Translations under genes and position numbers: made by a program
Assembly (NCBI GenBank): GCA_003602415.1
Contig: QQSK01000003.1
Span: forward strand, 201,469 to 265,468
Length of the DNA: 64,000 nt
Direction of reading: 5' to 3'
From: Candidatus Poseidoniales archaeon
Lineage (GTDB): Archaea > Thermoplasmatota > Poseidoniia > Poseidoniales > Poseidoniaceae
Notes under the pieces: generated by a model
The model's input: only the letters and a program-made list of their open reading frames with translations
What the model was told of the DNA's origin: nothing
The model's database searches: none
Shown here: positions 19,103 through 27,483 of the stretch, piece by piece
Layout of the letters: every line of letters begins with the position of its first letter
Position numbering within the stretch: the first letter of the stretch is position 1

Positions 19103-19738
19103 ATGAAGATCGGAGTCGATGAAGCAGGAAGAGGGCCAGTTATCGGTCCATTGGTTGTTTGTGCCTTCGCATCTGTTTCGCAATCTGATTTGCTAGAATT
19201 GGGCGTGAAGGATTCCAAAGATTTGAGTGTCAAAAAGCGAGAAGAATTGTATGACATACTTTCAAAAATGCCTCACAGCGTTGTGATTTGCCCCCCAGAA
19301 AGAATCGATAACTCAAATAATCTAAACACATTGGAGACCATACTATTCGCTGAAGCATTATCCACTATGCCAGATGGTGAAATTATGCTTGATGCATGTG
19401 ATGTCGATGCTGAAAGATTTGCGAGAAATGTTTCAAAATTGTCGAATAAACAATGCCAAGCCGAGCACAAAGCTGATGAGAATCATCCTGAAGTAAGTGC
19501 TGCAAGTATAATTGCAAAAGTAACTAGAGACCGAATAATCCAACAGTTATCGGATGAAATCGGAATTGAATTGGGAAGTGGATATCCCTCCGACCCAAAA
19601 ACCAAATTGGCAGTCAAGGAGTTGGTTAAAGGAGAAAAACCACATGAATGTTTGAGATGGTCTTGGAAAACTGTTCACAATGCATGGGGAGGAACTCCAC
19701 CACCAAGGCCAAATGCAAAGCAACAAACCTTGTTTTGA
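19103..19738 (+). CDS. rnhB: Ribonuclease HII
   Basis: A 211-residue endonuclease that cuts RNA in RNA-DNA hybrids and removes misincorporated ribonucleotides. The active-site signature VDEAGRG gives Asp6 and Glu7, with further acidic residues at Asp97 (MLDACD) and in the ADENHPEVSAAS segment around residue 135. The ASIIAKVTRDR motif is the usual HII helix. The C-terminal QQTLF resembles a PCNA-interacting peptide (Qxx-hydrophobic-xx-aromatic, shortened), as in many archaeal HII enzymes. It sits 8 bases after the upstream gene, so the two may be cotranscribed. Confidence 0.95.
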   Translation: MKIGVDEAGRGPVIGPLVVCAFASVSQSDLLELGVKDSKDLSVKKREELYDILSKMPHSVVICPPERIDNSNNLNTLETILFAEALSTMPDGEIMLDACDVDAERFARNVSKLSNKQCQAEHKADENHPEVSAASIIAKVTRDRIIQQLSDEIGIELGSGYPSDPKTKLAVKELVKGEKPHECLRWSWKTVHNAWGGTPPPRPNAKQQTLF

Positions 19739-19763
19739 ATAACTAAGAGCCCCACGGCTATAC

Positions 19764-21434
19764 ATGGAGTGGCAACCAGACCAAGCGACTGTCGATTTGA
19801 TTCGTCACCTTGCTCTGCAAAACAGTCTTCAGTATGACGGCAAGGGTCAAGCCGGTTCTGTGATTAGTAGAATCATGGGTAGTCGTGCAGATCTTAGACA
19901 GCATGGAAAGCACATCGCTCCTCTTGTAGCAAAGGCTGTTGCAGAAGCAAATGCATTAGCTCAAAGCGATGGATTAGATAGTATTTCATCGATTTTGGAA
20001 ACAGAAGCACCAGAATTATTGGAAAGAAAGGTGCAAACAAGGAGAGAAGGATTACCAGAACTACCGAACCTTGATGGGCGAAAACCAGTTCTGAGATTTG
20101 CTCCTAATCCAAATGGACCACTATCATTTGGACACTCACGAGGATTGGTAATCAATGGCCAATATGCTAAAGATTTAGATGGAGAATTAATTCTAAGGTT
20201 TGATGATACTGACACCACTGTCAAGCCACCAATGCTAGAAGCATATGAATCGATACCTGAACAACAAGAGTGGTTGTGTGGATTCTCTGCACACCGCATA
20301 GTAATCGCTAGTGAAAGAATGGAGCATTACCATGACCATGCTCGAATGATGCTCGAGAGAGGATTCGGATATGTTTGTACTTGCTCTGGTGAAGAATTCA
20401 AGGCATTCAGAGTTTCAATGACTGAGTGTCCTTGTAGAAACAATGAAGATAGCAATAATTTGCAACTCTGGGAGAAAATGAATGATCCTGATGGTTTCCA
20501 ACCAGGTGATGCTGTTCTACGTGTCAAGACAGATATGACCCTGAAAAATCCAGCTCTTCGAGATTGGCCTGCTGCTCGTATCCAAACAAATTCACACCCA
20601 AGAGTTGGAAACAAATGGCGAGTTTGGCCATTGCTCGATTTTCAATCTGCTGTGGAAGACCATTTGCAAGAGGTTACACACATCATTCGAGGTAAAGATT
20701 TGATGGATTCCACTAGAAAGCAGACCCTACTCTACGAACACTTTGGATGGAAATATCCAGAAACAATTTACTGGGGACGAGTTAAAGTCCATGAGTTTGG
20801 TTCATTTTCCACTTCACAGATGAAGAGAGATATCGCTGAAGGCAAATTTAGTGGATGGGATGATGCAAGACTACCTACTCTTTCGGCTCTATCTCGTAGA
20901 GGAATCAGACCAGATTCCCTGCGCTCATTTTGGATTGAACTGGGATTGACACAAAAGGACATAGCAGTGCCACTTTCTACACTTTATTCTCACAATACCA
21001 AAATCATAGACCCTGATGCTCCAAGATTAGCTTTCGTTCGAAACGCATTCCCAATTGTACTCAATGGAGAATATCCTAAGTCGGGGAAGATTCAATCTCA
21101 TTCAGATACCGAAATGCCACCTCGGAATTATTCCATTGAAGAAGGAGTTTGGATTGAGCAAGAAGATTCTGGGAAATCCATTCGATTGAAAGATTTGTGC
21201 GACATAGATGTTGATGGAAATGTTGAGAGTATTGACCGTAGTGATAAGAGACCTGTTGTTCATTGGGTTGCAGGTGGAAAGCCATCAACTCTTACCATTG
21301 CAGACGGACAAGATTTGAAAATCGTCGAAGGGATTCTAGAAGACCATTCATACCCTGTTGGAACTATTGTACAACTGGAACGAATAGGGTATGCGATTAT
21401 TGAAAATGATGGCTTACTCATGACCCACGACTGA
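19764..21434 (+). CDS. gltX: Glutamyl-tRNA synthetase, archaeal type
   Basis: A 556-residue class I synthetase that charges tRNA-Glu (and, if nondiscriminating, tRNA-Gln). The first 100 residues form the archaeal/eukaryotic N-terminal extension. The HIGH-type motif is FGHSRG at 122-127, preceded by RFAPNPNGPL; the KMSKS-type loop is FSTSQMK near residue 355, followed by SGWDDARLPTL as in other archaeal enzymes. Two Cys pairs near residues 208-222 may bind zinc. The C-terminal part is beta-barrel anticodon-binding sequence. The 3' end overlaps a convergent small gene by 17 bases. Confidence 0.95.
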   Translation: MEWQPDQATVDLIRHLALQNSLQYDGKGQAGSVISRIMGSRADLRQHGKHIAPLVAKAVAEANALAQSDGLDSISSILETEAPELLERKVQTRREGLPELPNLDGRKPVLRFAPNPNGPLSFGHSRGLVINGQYAKDLDGELILRFDDTDTTVKPPMLEAYESIPEQQEWLCGFSAHRIVIASERMEHYHDHARMMLERGFGYVCTCSGEEFKAFRVSMTECPCRNNEDSNNLQLWEKMNDPDGFQPGDAVLRVKTDMTLKNPALRDWPAARIQTNSHPRVGNKWRVWPLLDFQSAVEDHLQEVTHIIRGKDLMDSTRKQTLLYEHFGWKYPETIYWGRVKVHEFGSFSTSQMKRDIAEGKFSGWDDARLPTLSALSRRGIRPDSLRSFWIELGLTQKDIAVPLSTLYSHNTKIIDPDAPRLAFVRNAFPIVLNGEYPKSGKIQSHSDTEMPPRNYSIEEGVWIEQEDSGKSIRLKDLCDIDVDGNVESIDRSDKRPVVHWVAGGKPSTLTIADGQDLKIVEGILEDHSYPVGTIVQLERIGYAIIENDGLLMTHD

Positions 21435-21699
21435 GGATCACAGGTTCACCATCATCGGTAACGATGATGAACTTAGGTTTCCAAATCATGTTTAATTCGG
21501 GATTTGGGTCTACCAAGACATCTAATTCACATGCTGAACCACAGTTTCCAGATTTTGCAAGATGTTCATTTGTCAAAACTCCGAGGATGTTTGAACTACC
21601 CCAAACAATCAACGCATCCACTGATTCAAGGCGTGCTTTGGCTTCTTCCAATGAATCTTCAGCACCGATTGTAGAGAACTCCATGCACCTAACTTTCAT
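21418..21699 (-). CDS. Small conserved-looking protein, unknown
   Basis: A 93-residue protein I do not recognise. It contains an alternating Val/Leu/Ile strand (DALIVWGSSNILGVL), two close cysteines in GNCGSACEL around residues 52-56 and a Pro-rich stretch ending in strand-like sequence. No signal peptide or membrane segment is visible. The coding case rests on composition, an ATG with a plausible promoter region shared with the divergent gene at 21760, and the small (17-base) tail overlap with gltX, common between convergent genes here. It may also start at an internal ATG six codons in. Confidence 0.55.
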   Translation of the reverse strand: MKVRCMEFSTIGAEDSLEEAKARLESVDALIVWGSSNILGVLTNEHLAKSGNCGSACELDVLVDPNPELNMIWKPKFIIVTDDGEPVILSRGS

Positions 21700-21710
21700 G
21701 TTTGGTACTT

Positions 21711-21719
21711 CAATTATAC
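21711..21719 (+). promoter_or_regulatory. TATA-like element upstream of the helical protein gene
   Basis: CAATTATAC lies about 45 bases before the ATG at 21760, giving an expected transcript start near 21740 and a leader long enough for the GGGGGGTG ribosome site at 21749-21756. Confidence 0.4.
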
Positions 21720-21759
21720 GATAGATGGATTCAAAATGTTTGGAGTATGGGGGGTGTAT

Positions 21760-22110
21760 ATGGCAATCGAGCGGTTACTCACAGGCAACCTCGGCTCACA
21801 AGTGAAAGAGTTACTTGCAACTGAAGACATAATGCTAGAAGCAGTTCGTGATTTGGTCAAGGATGAAATCAAATCATATGTGCGACAAAAAGTCGACGCT
21901 GATGAAGAACTGAAAGAAGAATTAAAGGAAGCTATTTCTTACTATTTCAACGCAAAGGCACGCTCGGTTTATGCAGAATTGAAAGCGAGTAGAGCCGCTG
22001 CTAAACTTGGACTTAGAATTTTACCAGATGATCTCCAGGGAGAAGTTGGCGAAGCATTGGTCGGGTTGTTCGAGAAAGAGTTGGGCAACCTACTAGAGAA
22101 GGCGCTTTGA
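21760..22110 (+). CDS. Small all-helical protein, unknown
   Basis: A 116-residue charged protein that is probably helical throughout, with Glu/Lys/Leu heptads in the centre (DEELKEELKEAISYYF) that could form a coiled coil. No cysteines, signal peptide or membrane segment. I recognise no family. I choose the ATG at 21760, because a strong G-rich ribosome site immediately precedes it; the track of in-frame sequence from 21736 lacks one. The TGA stop is the first three bases of a perfect 18-base palindrome. Confidence 0.75.
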   Translation: MAIERLLTGNLGSQVKELLATEDIMLEAVRDLVKDEIKSYVRQKVDADEELKEELKEAISYYFNAKARSVYAELKASRAAAKLGLRILPDDLQGEVGEALVGLFEKELGNLLEKAL

Positions 22111-22125
22111 GCCCTTTAGGGCTCA
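22108..22125 (+). terminator. Hairpin TGAGCCC-TTTA-GGGCTCA containing a stop codon
   Basis: A perfect 7-pair stem with a four-base loop, starting with the TGA stop of the helical protein gene. It is identical over all 18 bases to the palindrome at 47856-47873 and has the same stem as that at 9356-9372. It is followed by a weak T-run at 22126-22128 and another at 22137-22140. Confidence 0.6.
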
Positions 22126-22181
22126 TTTGAACAGAGTTTTCAATAGGGTAATGCTCACCCAGTCTCATAGTGAATCCACCT

Positions 22182-24200
22182 ATGCGTACAATCAAGCCGG
22201 TATTTTTGTGCGCAATTCTATTGCTTTCATGTCTTGCTTCAATTCCATCATCTGCTGAAACTGTTGAAGTTTGTTGTGATTCCGGACCGGTTGAACTTCA
22301 CCTCTTAGGCCCTGCAGCATCAGGCACAATGTCACCATTCGAGGAAGCATTATCTGAAGATTCAGAGGAGATTACAATCTCAGATGCCATTGCACAACAA
22401 CGTGAAATCGCCACATGGTCAATCAATCCAGCTTGGACTGGTAGTTATCCATCATCAACATGGGATTTGTCAATTGATTATGAAGTTGCAAATGCTGGAG
22501 GAGCACAAATCAATGCTTCAGTAAGCGTGGAAATTGGAGGTGAGACTTATGTTGGCACTACTGATCAATCTAATTCATTCCTTCCTTCAGGTTCTGGAAA
22601 ATTGAGTATTGGGGTTAATGTTGATGCTGGGTCCATACCTTCTTCAACAAAAATCAGTGTGACATTAGAGGCTCAAACTGTGGTATTCAGCGTTCCAGGT
22701 GCTGATGCAGGTTTGACTTTCAAGTGGGGAGGGGTTGATGATGATTCGACAATATCCGCAGACCTTCCACTAGTGGATTTACTATTGGATGAACCGGTCA
22801 CTGAAGGCATGGATGTTTATGTTTCAATGATTGTTGCTTCACCATTTGGTCAGATGACTGCTGCACATGCTAACAGTTTGGTAATCCGAGTGAACAATGC
22901 AGATGTTTCAGGCGACCCTATTCAAACAAGTAGTGGAGAATATGTCAGACTAACTTGGACTTGGACGGCCACATCAGAGGGCGAACAAGCAATTGTAGTC
23001 GAGGCTAGTATACAGATACAATCTGGCACTCCAACCCTAAGTGGTTCATCAGAATTCATCATCAATACTTACGATGATGGCGAAGGAAGTGGCGGAGGAT
23101 TTTATCCAACCGAAGAGCCATTGCGAACTGATGGCGCCGGTTCACCACTTGTAGTAAAAATGGATTTATCATTGAATTCAACCGATGGATTCCTTACCCT
23201 TGAGAGAACTATTACCCTAGCAATTGACCAAGAAATGGCATATTGGATGCGATGGGGAATGGATAATATTGGTAGTGAAGAACCGGGTCTATCACAACCA
23301 CTGAGAATTTTCAAAGAAGGATTGGTTGGTGAAGAAGAAAGAAGAAATCGTATGATCGATGGCGTCGAGAAAAATGAATTCGAGAATCAAATGGTGAATC
23401 TTGCTGTAACTTACATGAATGATGGAATGGCTCTAGAGTTAGAAGAGTTGATTGGAAATGATGTTCAGAATTTAGAGCGTATATCTTTCTCAGTTGACCT
23501 TCAGAATGAGTATAGAGTCACCCCTCACCCTCTAACATTGAAGATTACAACCATGGAGATTTTGGACAAAAATAAGGTTACAACATTACTTCGAAATTTC
23601 ATCATTGTTCAACCCTCACCAATTTGGTCTGGAGTGGACCTTAGTATCTCGATTGAAACATCTATGATGGCTAGTTTAACCGGTGCGACAATCAAAGGCG
23701 AGGATTCATTAGAACTGACACATAGAAGAACAATTTTTGGAGAATCTATCGAAATTGAAGCAACCGGTTTAAGCCCTAGTGCCACATTCACATTTACTGC
23801 TATGCCTACCGATAATATTCTGAATGCACCTCTGAGCCTATCACTGGTAACACTCTTGATTCTATTAGGCGGTGTTTGGCTTTCTCTCAGTATAACTAAG
23901 AACAAACGCCGAGGTGCGATTTGGATAGAATTGATACTGATTCCAGTCGTACTGCTAGCTCTATACTTGGCATATCCTCCATACACGGTAGGAATAATCG
24001 CAGCGATTGCTGCCACAATATGGATTATTACCGCAGTAGCCAGCCCGAAAAGGAAGGGAATGACTTCCGAATTACAATCGGTAAATTATCCAATTATTGA
24101 TTGCCCTGCATGTAGCACTCCAAATCCAATTACAACAGATGAACGCCCATTCAGAATGCCTTGTGGAGGCTGTGGAAGAGTTCTCAAAATTGTTGAATGA
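22182..24200 (+). CDS. Exported multipass protein with cytoplasmic zinc ribbon
   Basis: A 672-residue protein. The N-terminal signal sequence (PVFLCAILLLSCLASIPSSA) is followed by a beta-rich outer part, one segment of which is helical (GLVGEEERRNRMIDGVEKNE). Three hydrophobic helices lie near residues 545-620. The last 45 residues are a zinc ribbon with CPAC and CGGC pairs, similar to zinc ribbons on other membrane proteins of this window. The function is unknown. I use the ATG at 22182; a GTG at 22170 in the same frame is possible, and no clear ribosome site decides. Its stop is 2 bases from the convergent gene at 24202. Confidence 0.8.
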   Translation: MRTIKPVFLCAILLLSCLASIPSSAETVEVCCDSGPVELHLLGPAASGTMSPFEEALSEDSEEITISDAIAQQREIATWSINPAWTGSYPSSTWDLSIDYEVANAGGAQINASVSVEIGGETYVGTTDQSNSFLPSGSGKLSIGVNVDAGSIPSSTKISVTLEAQTVVFSVPGADAGLTFKWGGVDDDSTISADLPLVDLLLDEPVTEGMDVYVSMIVASPFGQMTAAHANSLVIRVNNADVSGDPIQTSSGEYVRLTWTWTATSEGEQAIVVEASIQIQSGTPTLSGSSEFIINTYDDGEGSGGGFYPTEEPLRTDGAGSPLVVKMDLSLNSTDGFLTLERTITLAIDQEMAYWMRWGMDNIGSEEPGLSQPLRIFKEGLVGEEERRNRMIDGVEKNEFENQMVNLAVTYMNDGMALELEELIGNDVQNLERISFSVDLQNEYRVTPHPLTLKITTMEILDKNKVTTLLRNFIIVQPSPIWSGVDLSISIETSMMASLTGATIKGEDSLELTHRRTIFGESIEIEATGLSPSATFTFTAMPTDNILNAPLSLSLVTLLILLGGVWLSLSITKNKRRGAIWIELILIPVVLLALYLAYPPYTVGIIAAIAATIWIITAVASPKRKGMTSELQSVNYPIIDCPACSTPNPITTDERPFRMPCGGCGRVLKIVE

Positions 24201-24201
24201 G

Positions 24202-25095
24202 TCAAAGATGGCCGTTGATGATCAGTTCATCTGCGATACTACTTGCATGAACCCTTGCTGCATCAAGGTCTTCTGGCCAATTTACATTAGCGGCATGCAA
24301 TTGACTGGCTATATCTACATCAACACCAGGAATCATACAACGGTGCCAAATCAGTTCTTCTAAGCGCATAGTCGAGATTCCTTCAGAACGCAATGTGGGT
24401 AGAACTAGTTCACTAATTGCTGAACTTCTTTGTTCTACATCCATTTGGACCCAAGCCTTCGATAATCTCTTCAACATTCGCTCAGGGAAATTAGGAATCA
24501 TTTCCACCACAGGGTTAGGCACTTCAGGTAGCGGGCAAATATCGATTGAACCTTCTCTGTCCAAGTGATCCCTGAGCAACGACATTACAGGGTCATAGTT
24601 GCTATCGATACCTTGTCGTAGCCAGCATCCAGTAGCAGCCAAAGAGCGTTGCTTACGAACCCTTGAACCATCTGGAGCCAGTAGAGAAGCTATTGCAGCA
24701 CATATTGCTACACAATCCACGGCACCATGGTGTTCTTTTTTCGATGATTCAAAATGAATTTGCACCAACAAAGGAAATACATGTATATGATTCTCTTCCA
24801 TTTCAAATGTAGATTGAGACTCAAAAAATGGGTCGATGTGAATGATTAGCCCATCAACATCCGGTAATTCGTGGATGTGATCACGGCTGACGTGCTTGCG
24901 AGGAGGCAATACTCTTCTGCGATAATGTAGATTGATGTCTAAAAAAGCGGCTTCTAATTGAGCGAGGGCAAGCACTCCTTCTAAATCAGCAGGAGCCATT
25001 AGTTGGACCAACTTTGCGGTTTTAATTTGGTCTGCAATCGCCATTAATTGCTCTTCAATCGAAGAGAAAATCGGAGATTGAAGCAGGTTATTCAC
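24202..25095 (-). CDS. Unknown protein downstream of S15, possibly a degenerate RecJ/GAN relative
   Basis: About 297 residues from the GTG at 25095, which has the ribosome site AGGTGA 4 bases before it; a GTG at 25119 is an alternative. No motif is certain. The order of a Val/Leu strand (AKLVQLMAPADLEGVLALAQLEAAF), a Asp-containing strand (DVDGLIIHIDPFF) and a helix with CVAICAAIASLL loosely recalls DHH-family RecJ proteins, but the DHH and HDxD catalytic motifs are not present. In many euryarchaea the gene next to rps15 encodes such a nuclease (GAN), as I recall. A catalytically dead replication-complex subunit is therefore a hypothesis only. Confidence 0.7.
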   Translation of the reverse strand: MNNLLQSPIFSSIEEQLMAIADQIKTAKLVQLMAPADLEGVLALAQLEAAFLDINLHYRRRVLPPRKHVSRDHIHELPDVDGLIIHIDPFFESQSTFEMEENHIHVFPLLVQIHFESSKKEHHGAVDCVAICAAIASLLAPDGSRVRKQRSLAATGCWLRQGIDSNYDPVMSLLRDHLDREGSIDICPLPEVPNPVVEMIPNFPERMLKRLSKAWVQMDVEQRSSAISELVLPTLRSEGISTMRLEELIWHRCMIPGVDVDIASQLHAANVNWPEDLDAARVHASSIADELIINGHL

Positions 25096-25148
25096 TGACT
25101 CACCTATGCTACACACCAAACAGGTGGTTCATCAAGTTGAGTACGGAA

Positions 25149-25610
25149 TCACTCAACCATCAAGCGTAGTTCATCACGCTTATACTTCCAATCGGAAGAA
25201 AGGCGTCCTTCGCTGATGTAATATTTTGCAAGACGGCGAATCTTTGCCTCTGTTAATTCTAGAGAACGCTTGTTATGGAGATCTTTGTGGTTTCCTGAAC
25301 CAAGGTGTTCGATGATTCCTACAGCTTTACGCATCAAGTTCATCATATCTTCTGGATAATTACCACCGATTTCATTTTCGGATAGTATTGCTCCGATTCT
25401 CTTACCACCTAGAACAGCACGAACGTCTGGAACTGCGTGTTGGTCACGTAGGATTGTACCTATTGAAGCAGATGAATGTCCAGCCTTACCCAACTCGATG
25501 ATAAGAGCAGTTACTGCTGCAGAATCTGTGTTTGACCACTCTGGTGTTGATTCATTGTGTGGCTTTGTGGAACCGGATTTACCTTTCCTCTTAGCGTACA
25601 TACGTGCCAT
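25149..25610 (-). CDS. rps15: 30S ribosomal protein S15, archaeal type
   Basis: A 153-residue ribosomal protein. The start MARMYAKRKGKSGS matches archaeal/eukaryotic S15 (eukaryotic uS15), so I place it at 25610 rather than 13 codons upstream. The N-terminal basic extension is followed by the helical domain that binds 16S rRNA helices, ending with the LGSGNHKDLHNKRSLELTEAKI block conserved in uS15. It is located 53 bases from the downstream unknown gene and 72 bases after arcS, on the same strand, compatible with one operon. Confidence 0.95.
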   Translation of the reverse strand: MARMYAKRKGKSGSTKPHNESTPEWSNTDSAAVTALIIELGKAGHSSASIGTILRDQHAVPDVRAVLGGKRIGAILSENEIGGNYPEDMMNLMRKAVGIIEHLGSGNHKDLHNKRSLELTEAKIRRLAKYYISEGRLSSDWKYKRDELRLMVE

Positions 25611-25682
25611 ATCACATGCCTCCGAGCATTCCGCCGACCTATCACCCATTCTTAACCGCTACGCATGATGCGAAATTGGAAA

Positions 25683-27419
25683 TTAGAGTCTTTGATGCAT
25701 TTTTGCCAACCGTCCAGGAGTTCCATTCCACTCCCAAGCCGGGGCTGAAGCCCTCGCAGAACCGATGCACTGAAAGCCTTGCATGACCAACACATCTTCT
25801 CCTGCTCTAATCGATTTGTCGTAAGATTCTAGATTTGCAAGGTTAACATCGCCTTTCCACTTTACATCCGGCCTCAGGCTTATCCGCTTCAGCGAATCAA
25901 GTGAATCTAAGAATGGGACACATGCTTTGGATATCGAAAATCCACCTCTTTCTGGAGCCCACATTGCAATCTGTTCTCCATCCTTCAACACCTTCCATCT
26001 TGGGAATCTTCCCCTCACTTGGATACTATCTAACCATGAGTCGTTCAAGTGATGTAGTCTGGCAACGGAACGGAAGTTATCGATATTGATTTTTTCTCCA
26101 CTTCTTCTCTTCTTTCTCATGTTATCATGAACTGCCTGAGTCAGTTGTTCCAAGGCCTCGTGACTAGTAGCCCTGAGTCCTTTTCTGGTATCTACAACCG
26201 GAATATCGCACTGCAAATCTATACCTGCATGATTGATCACAATGCGATAATTGTTTCTTGATATCAATTTTGAAACCATTTGGTGAACTCGATTTAGTTC
26301 ATCCTGAGTCCAATCTCCAGTTACCGGGATATCGTAATGTCCTGCCGGCCATACTTCTTCGAGGTCTCTAGGAACCAATCCTAAGGGAGATGTCACCATC
26401 ACTTCATGTGCTGCATTGTGATTAATCGACCTCCTGAATGCTTTATGACTTCTAGAAGCGGAGTAGGGTTTGCGTGCTGAACATGGCAAAAGAATCAGGA
26501 CATCATCCAGATCTTTAGGCCGTGAATATGAATTGGAAATGAAGTCGACCCAATCAAGAATTATTGGGTCATCATGAGATTCAAGATTGTTGACCCTTAA
26601 GGCGCTTTTTTGGTTCACAATCTGTGATAGAACACCCTCTGAATTTGCAATTATCTTGTCATTGTTCCTCATGTGCTCAATCAATCTTGGACTATTCAAT
26701 GACTGTGCTTGAGCTAATTCTCTGAGAGAATTATTTTCAATCGCTGAACGTACTTCGGAAAGGGCATGCTCCCAATGATTGAAATCCGGTTCAAACTCAG
26801 ATTTCATTCTAGGCCCGTTCCAGGTTAAAACTGCACCATGGGCTTCAGCTTGATGTGTCCTAGTGGTGTCAAACAAATCTATACCGAACCATGACAAAAC
26901 TGCACAATTATCCGGCCCCCCAATACCCGGTGCCCATAGTAAGGCCCCTGGAAATCTAGTTTTGATTACATGAATGGCCTCTACCAATCTCCCTGGCCGG
27001 TTTGCAAGTTGTAGAGCATCGGTCATTACGACAACATGTGGATTCAGATTTTCATCTAACAACTCCGAATCGTGATTCATTGATTGCCATGAAACAGGTA
27101 ACAATTCGCCTTTGGAAGCCACTTCTCCAGCATCTGCCTCATCGAGTGATGGAGGTAGTACATGACCAATGCTTGCCGATAAACTCGGACCATTTTCTTC
27201 GCTTTCCCAAGGAGCAAATGGTGCTCTTGATTCAAGAGTTATCGAGCGAGGTATTGCCCCATCTCCTGTAGTTACAAATGGAGCCCAAATAACATCATAT
27301 TCGTCTTTGGGAGATAATACCAACCCCGGTGCCATTGAGGATGGGCTAGACCTATCCCCTAGACCCCATAATCTTGACATTCGATGGCGGGCTAAAACCG
27401 TCCGACCCAAACCCGCCAT
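25683..27419 (-). CDS. arcS: Archaeosine synthase ArcS with PUA domain
   Basis: About 578 residues from the ATG at 27419. The signature PCSARKPYSASRSH around residues 312-325 matches the conserved core of ArcS, the enzyme that converts preQ0 at position 15 of tRNA into archaeosine (through a lysine adduct in part of the group). The N-terminal half is a TGT-like barrel without the usual catalytic Asp context. The last 75 residues are a PUA domain, with VMQGFQCIGSARAS. The longer in-frame starts up to 27512 would overlap the divergent gene's signal peptide region; 27419 leaves a 64-base shared promoter region. Confidence 0.88.
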   Translation of the reverse strand: MAGLGRTVLARHRMSRLWGLGDRSSPSSMAPGLVLSPKDEYDVIWAPFVTTGDGAIPRSITLESRAPFAPWESEENGPSLSASIGHVLPPSLDEADAGEVASKGELLPVSWQSMNHDSELLDENLNPHVVVMTDALQLANRPGRLVEAIHVIKTRFPGALLWAPGIGGPDNCAVLSWFGIDLFDTTRTHQAEAHGAVLTWNGPRMKSEFEPDFNHWEHALSEVRSAIENNSLRELAQAQSLNSPRLIEHMRNNDKIIANSEGVLSQIVNQKSALRVNNLESHDDPIILDWVDFISNSYSRPKDLDDVLILLPCSARKPYSASRSHKAFRRSINHNAAHEVMVTSPLGLVPRDLEEVWPAGHYDIPVTGDWTQDELNRVHQMVSKLISRNNYRIVINHAGIDLQCDIPVVDTRKGLRATSHEALEQLTQAVHDNMRKKRRSGEKINIDNFRSVARLHHLNDSWLDSIQVRGRFPRWKVLKDGEQIAMWAPERGGFSISKACVPFLDSLDSLKRISLRPDVKWKGDVNLANLESYDKSIRAGEDVLVMQGFQCIGSARASAPAWEWNGTPGRLAKMHQRL

Positions 27420-27483
27420 GAATAGGGCGTGAAGTGTGCTGGTCTTGAATGATTTGAAGGCAGATGAGTTCATCGCACGAACC

